From assembly GCF_000487995.2 (NCBI RefSeq), contig NZ_CP097562.1, forward strand, positions 1,051,001 to 1,115,000: 64,000 bases of DNA. The letters are read 5' to 3'. A program made the translations under genes and the position numbers. This DNA is from Mucispirillum schaedleri ASF457 (GTDB lineage Bacteria > Chrysiogenota > Deferribacteres > Deferribacterales > Mucispirillaceae). A model generated the notes under the pieces. That model had not been told where the DNA came from and made no database searches. It was given only the letters and a program-made list of their open reading frames with translations. Every line of letters begins with the position of its first letter. Within the stretch, counting starts at the first letter, position 1. This document shows, piece after piece, positions 61,934-64,000 of the stretch.

Positions 61934-63792
61934 AACTTCTTTATGCTGTTTTAATTGGCCTTGCAATATTTACAGTTATCAGGCTGATAATATTCACAGT
62001 TTATTTTGATTTATTTAAAGAAAACAGTGCATGGAGCATATTTTTAGCACTGCTCCACGGCATAAGGTTTGATACATCTATCTTTTTAACAATAATATCG
62101 CCTTTTATTGTGCTTTTACTATTGCCTGTTAATTCTCAAAAATATCATAAAATAATATACTGGCTTATGTTTCCAGTATATGCAGTAATTACCATATACC
62201 TTGTTATAGATGCTGTATATTTTGGCTATGTTTCAAGACATCTGGCAGGTGAATTTGCCGCATTAGGCAATGATTATGAATTTATATATACAATGGCAAA
62301 AACTTACTTTTATATGGTGTTTATAGTATTAGCCATTATTGCAGTATGCGGTTTTTTCTGGAAAAAATTTGCAGATATTAAAGTAAAAGATGTAAATATT
62401 TCTAGAAACAGCTTAATTAAATCTGCACTTTATTTTATTCTTATAGGCGGCATTGTATTTATATTCATAAGAAGCAGTTTTGATATTAAACCAATAAGCA
62501 CAATTAATGCTTTTGTAAGTGGAAATAATGCACTTGCCAACCTTACTTTAAATGGATTATTTACATCTCTTAGATATATGACGGAAAATGAAGCAGTGTC
62601 TAAAGATATGTATTCATTTTATGATGACAGGCAGGCACATGAATTTATACTGTCATTGAAACATGAAAACTGCACTCATCCTTATACTGAAATTAAAAGA
62701 CCTAATATTATTTTTATCCTGCTTGAAAGCTGGAGCAGTTATTATGTAGATGCTTTTTCAGGCTCTAATATGCAGCTGACACCAAACTTTAACAGACTTG
62801 CATCTAATAGGGGGGGGATTATATTTAGTAACCACTATTCCCCTGAAAGACGCAGTATATCTGCAATACAAGCTATCCTTTTAGGCATACCTCCTATGGA
62901 TAATATTCCAAAACTTGGCTTTGGTCTGGAAACTATTGCAGGAAGCGGCAATCTTGCTTCAAACCTTAAAGAAAATGGATATGACACAGTCTTTATACAG
63001 GCATCAAAAAGAAACTCTTTTTACCTTGATGTGATTGCAAAATCAATTGGATTTCAGGAATATTATGGTATGGAAGATATTAAGCAGATACTAGACTATC
63101 CAGACTATAAAGCATCTCAGTTTGGCTGGGACTATGAAACATATATGAAACTTGCAGAAGTTCTTAAAAATAAAGGAAAAGATAAACCATTTTTTGCATT
63201 TTTATTTACAGGCACAACCCATATTCCTTATGCTGAGCCAAATAAAATAAATGTAAAATTTCCACATGATATAAACAGTGAAAATGGCTTTAAAAATACA
63301 CTTGTATATGCTGACTGGAGTTTAGGCGAATTTATTAAAAAAATAGAAAATGAAGAATATTTTAAAAATACCATATTTATTTTTACAGCAGACCATGTAT
63401 TAGGCAACTTTGAAAAGCAGGAATTTCCAGATGATTTTAAAGTGCCGCTTTTAATATGGTCTCCATCATTTAAGGGAAATCAAAAAATTACATCTTCAAC
63501 TAATCATGTAGATTTACCACCTACTATTTTAGGGCTTGCAGGACTTAATGATAATCTATCAGAATATATTGGTGAAAACATATTCTGCAAAGATAATAAC
63601 AGCTACAGCATAATTCACACATGGGGCTCTGCTGCAATAATTAAAAATCATGAATGGCTGAAACATTCATTTAAATATATGCTTGAAAGCAGTCCAAAAA
63701 ATATGGAACAGGACGAAAAAGATTATCTATCAAAAATACTTCTTTCATATTATCAGGAAAGTTATAATATCATGACAAAGGGGAAAAAATAA
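61918..63792 (+). CDS. LtaS/MdoB-like sulfatase-fold transferase with internal G8 tract
   Basis: A 624-aa inner-membrane protein. Five N-terminal helices (to ~190) precede an extracytoplasmic alkaline-phosphatase-fold domain with IFILLESWSSYY (metal Glu), SPERRSISAIQAIL (probable Ser nucleophile), FTGTTHIPY and FTADHVLG (metal Asp-His). Relatives move phosphoglycerol or phosphoethanolamine onto glycans or lipids. Eight G at 62810-62817 encode NRGGII (residue ~300), in frame as sequenced. It follows the two phosphoesterases and precedes thpR (TAATG junction). Confidence 0.85.
   Translation: MHRYLKLLYAVLIGLAIFTVIRLIIFTVYFDLFKENSAWSIFLALLHGIRFDTSIFLTIISPFIVLLLLPVNSQKYHKIIYWLMFPVYAVITIYLVIDAVYFGYVSRHLAGEFAALGNDYEFIYTMAKTYFYMVFIVLAIIAVCGFFWKKFADIKVKDVNISRNSLIKSALYFILIGGIVFIFIRSSFDIKPISTINAFVSGNNALANLTLNGLFTSLRYMTENEAVSKDMYSFYDDRQAHEFILSLKHENCTHPYTEIKRPNIIFILLESWSSYYVDAFSGSNMQLTPNFNRLASNRGGIIFSNHYSPERRSISAIQAILLGIPPMDNIPKLGFGLETIAGSGNLASNLKENGYDTVFIQASKRNSFYLDVIAKSIGFQEYYGMEDIKQILDYPDYKASQFGWDYETYMKLAEVLKNKGKDKPFFAFLFTGTTHIPYAEPNKINVKFPHDINSENGFKNTLVYADWSLGEFIKKIENEEYFKNTIFIFTADHVLGNFEKQEFPDDFKVPLLIWSPSFKGNQKITSSTNHVDLPPTILGLAGLNDNLSEYIGENIFCKDNNSYSIIHTWGSAAIIKNHEWLKHSFKYMLESSPKNMEQDEKDYLSKILLSYYQESYNIMTKGKK
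62810..62817 (+). repeat. Homopolymer G8 tract in the LtaS-like gene
   Basis: Eight consecutive G inside the coding region just before the nucleophile motif. The frame is intact, so the gene is in the on state if it is phase-variable. Confidence 0.85.
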
Positions 63793-64000
63793 TGCGTGCA
63801 TTTATAGGCCTTGAAATACCAGAAAATATTAGAACATTGTATACATCATCATGCAAAACATTACACAATAGTGCAAATATGTCTTTTGTCCGTCTTAATA
63901 AAATGCACATAACTCTTGCATTTTTTTCAGATTTGTCAGATACACACATAAAAGATATTAAAAATATACTCTGCCATCTAAAAAGGGAACAGTTTGAAAT
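63792..64000 (+). CDS. thpR: RNA 2',3'-cyclic phosphodiesterase (ThpR/LigT), 3' partial
   Basis: The frame starts MRAFIGLEIPENIRTLY and contains the first 2H-phosphoesterase motif HITLAFF, with the family's usual start and spacing. It runs off the right edge after ~69 codons, so the second HxT motif is not visible. Its ATG shares one base with the upstream stop, so it belongs to the phosphoesterase-LtaS-like operon. Confidence 0.85.
   Translation, partial: MRAFIGLEIPENIRTLYTSSCKTLHNSANMSFVRLNKMHITLAFFSDLSDTHIKDIKNILCHLKREQFE

Overview
The window is AT-rich (I judge roughly 30% GC by eye) chromosomal DNA of a Gram-negative anaerobe. The gene set includes LPS-type glycan genes, an outer-membrane porin, multihaem cytochrome c, a DmsA-type molybdoenzyme, an SfrAB-like NADPH oxidoreductase, UbiE/MenG, a Na+-pumping methylmalonyl-CoA decarboxylase and a pseudaminate-type sugar pathway. 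Together these fit a gut-type member of the Deferribacterota (Mucispirillum-like). That assignment is inference from gene content only.

Layout. 1-1.1 kb: end of a Big_2 surface protein. 1.1-2 kb: intergenic repeats, including a 140-bp tandem duplication. 2-9.6 kb (minus): an envelope operon ftsE-ftsX-envC-ctp-divergent deacetylase-tsaD-dusB. 9.7-12.1 kb (plus): an unknown helical protein and an XRE/S24-like regulator. 12.7-19.6 kb (minus): an operon for a Tat-exported, probably lipidated DmsA-like enzyme, its Fe-S subunit, a TorD chaperone, a beta-barrel porin and a pentahaem cytochrome. The order and content recall Shewanella DmsEFAB, the extracellular DMSO reductase. The catalytic gene is out of frame at a run of nine G. 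19.9-23.5 kb (minus): mmdADCB. 24-27 kb: DEAD-box helicase and HIT protein. 27.7-32 kb (plus): a signalling operon (DHp-like protein, receiver, HDOD, SpoIIE phosphatase) ending in ubiE. 32-34 kb (minus): a two-gene type II restriction-modification system. 34.5-38.6 kb (minus): sfrAB-like. 39-46 kb: Sel1-repeat protein, acetyltransferase, orphan HicB, phosphohexomutase, an Mrp/NifX/DUF134 set, and a WbsX-RgpF glycan protein. 46.4-46.6 kb: initiator and elongator tRNA-Met. 47-55 kb (plus): MBL hydrolase, nhaB, SUFU-domain protein, tgt-yajC-secD-secF. 55-60 kb (minus): dicarboxylate symporter, ATP-grasp, methyltransferase, cytidylyltransferase, pseI. 60-64 kb (plus): two tandem metallophosphoesterases, an LtaS/MdoB-like sulfatase-fold protein and the start of thpR.

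Two signals stand out. First, three G/C homopolymers of 8-10 bases sit inside coding regions of this AT-rich DNA: in the DmsA-like gene (9, reading frame broken), an ATP-grasp glycan gene (10, intact) and the LtaS-like gene (8, intact). They look like phase-variable contingency loci of the Campylobacter/Helicobacter type, here extended to a respiratory enzyme. Second, the intergenic regions carry a dispersed repeat family with a conserved inverted-repeat end and, in the longer copies, a body able to form two mutually exclusive hairpins followed by a terminator-like hairpin. Two copies differ by compensatory changes in the second hairpin, so this is a candidate structured RNA or MITE family.

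Metabolically the genes fit anaerobic respiration with menaquinone and succinate/propionate metabolism coupled to a Na+ gradient (mmd, nhaB, DAACS symporter). Several start codons were moved from the longest possible ORF to ATG or TTG codons that have a proper Shine-Dalgarno sequence; each such choice is stated.
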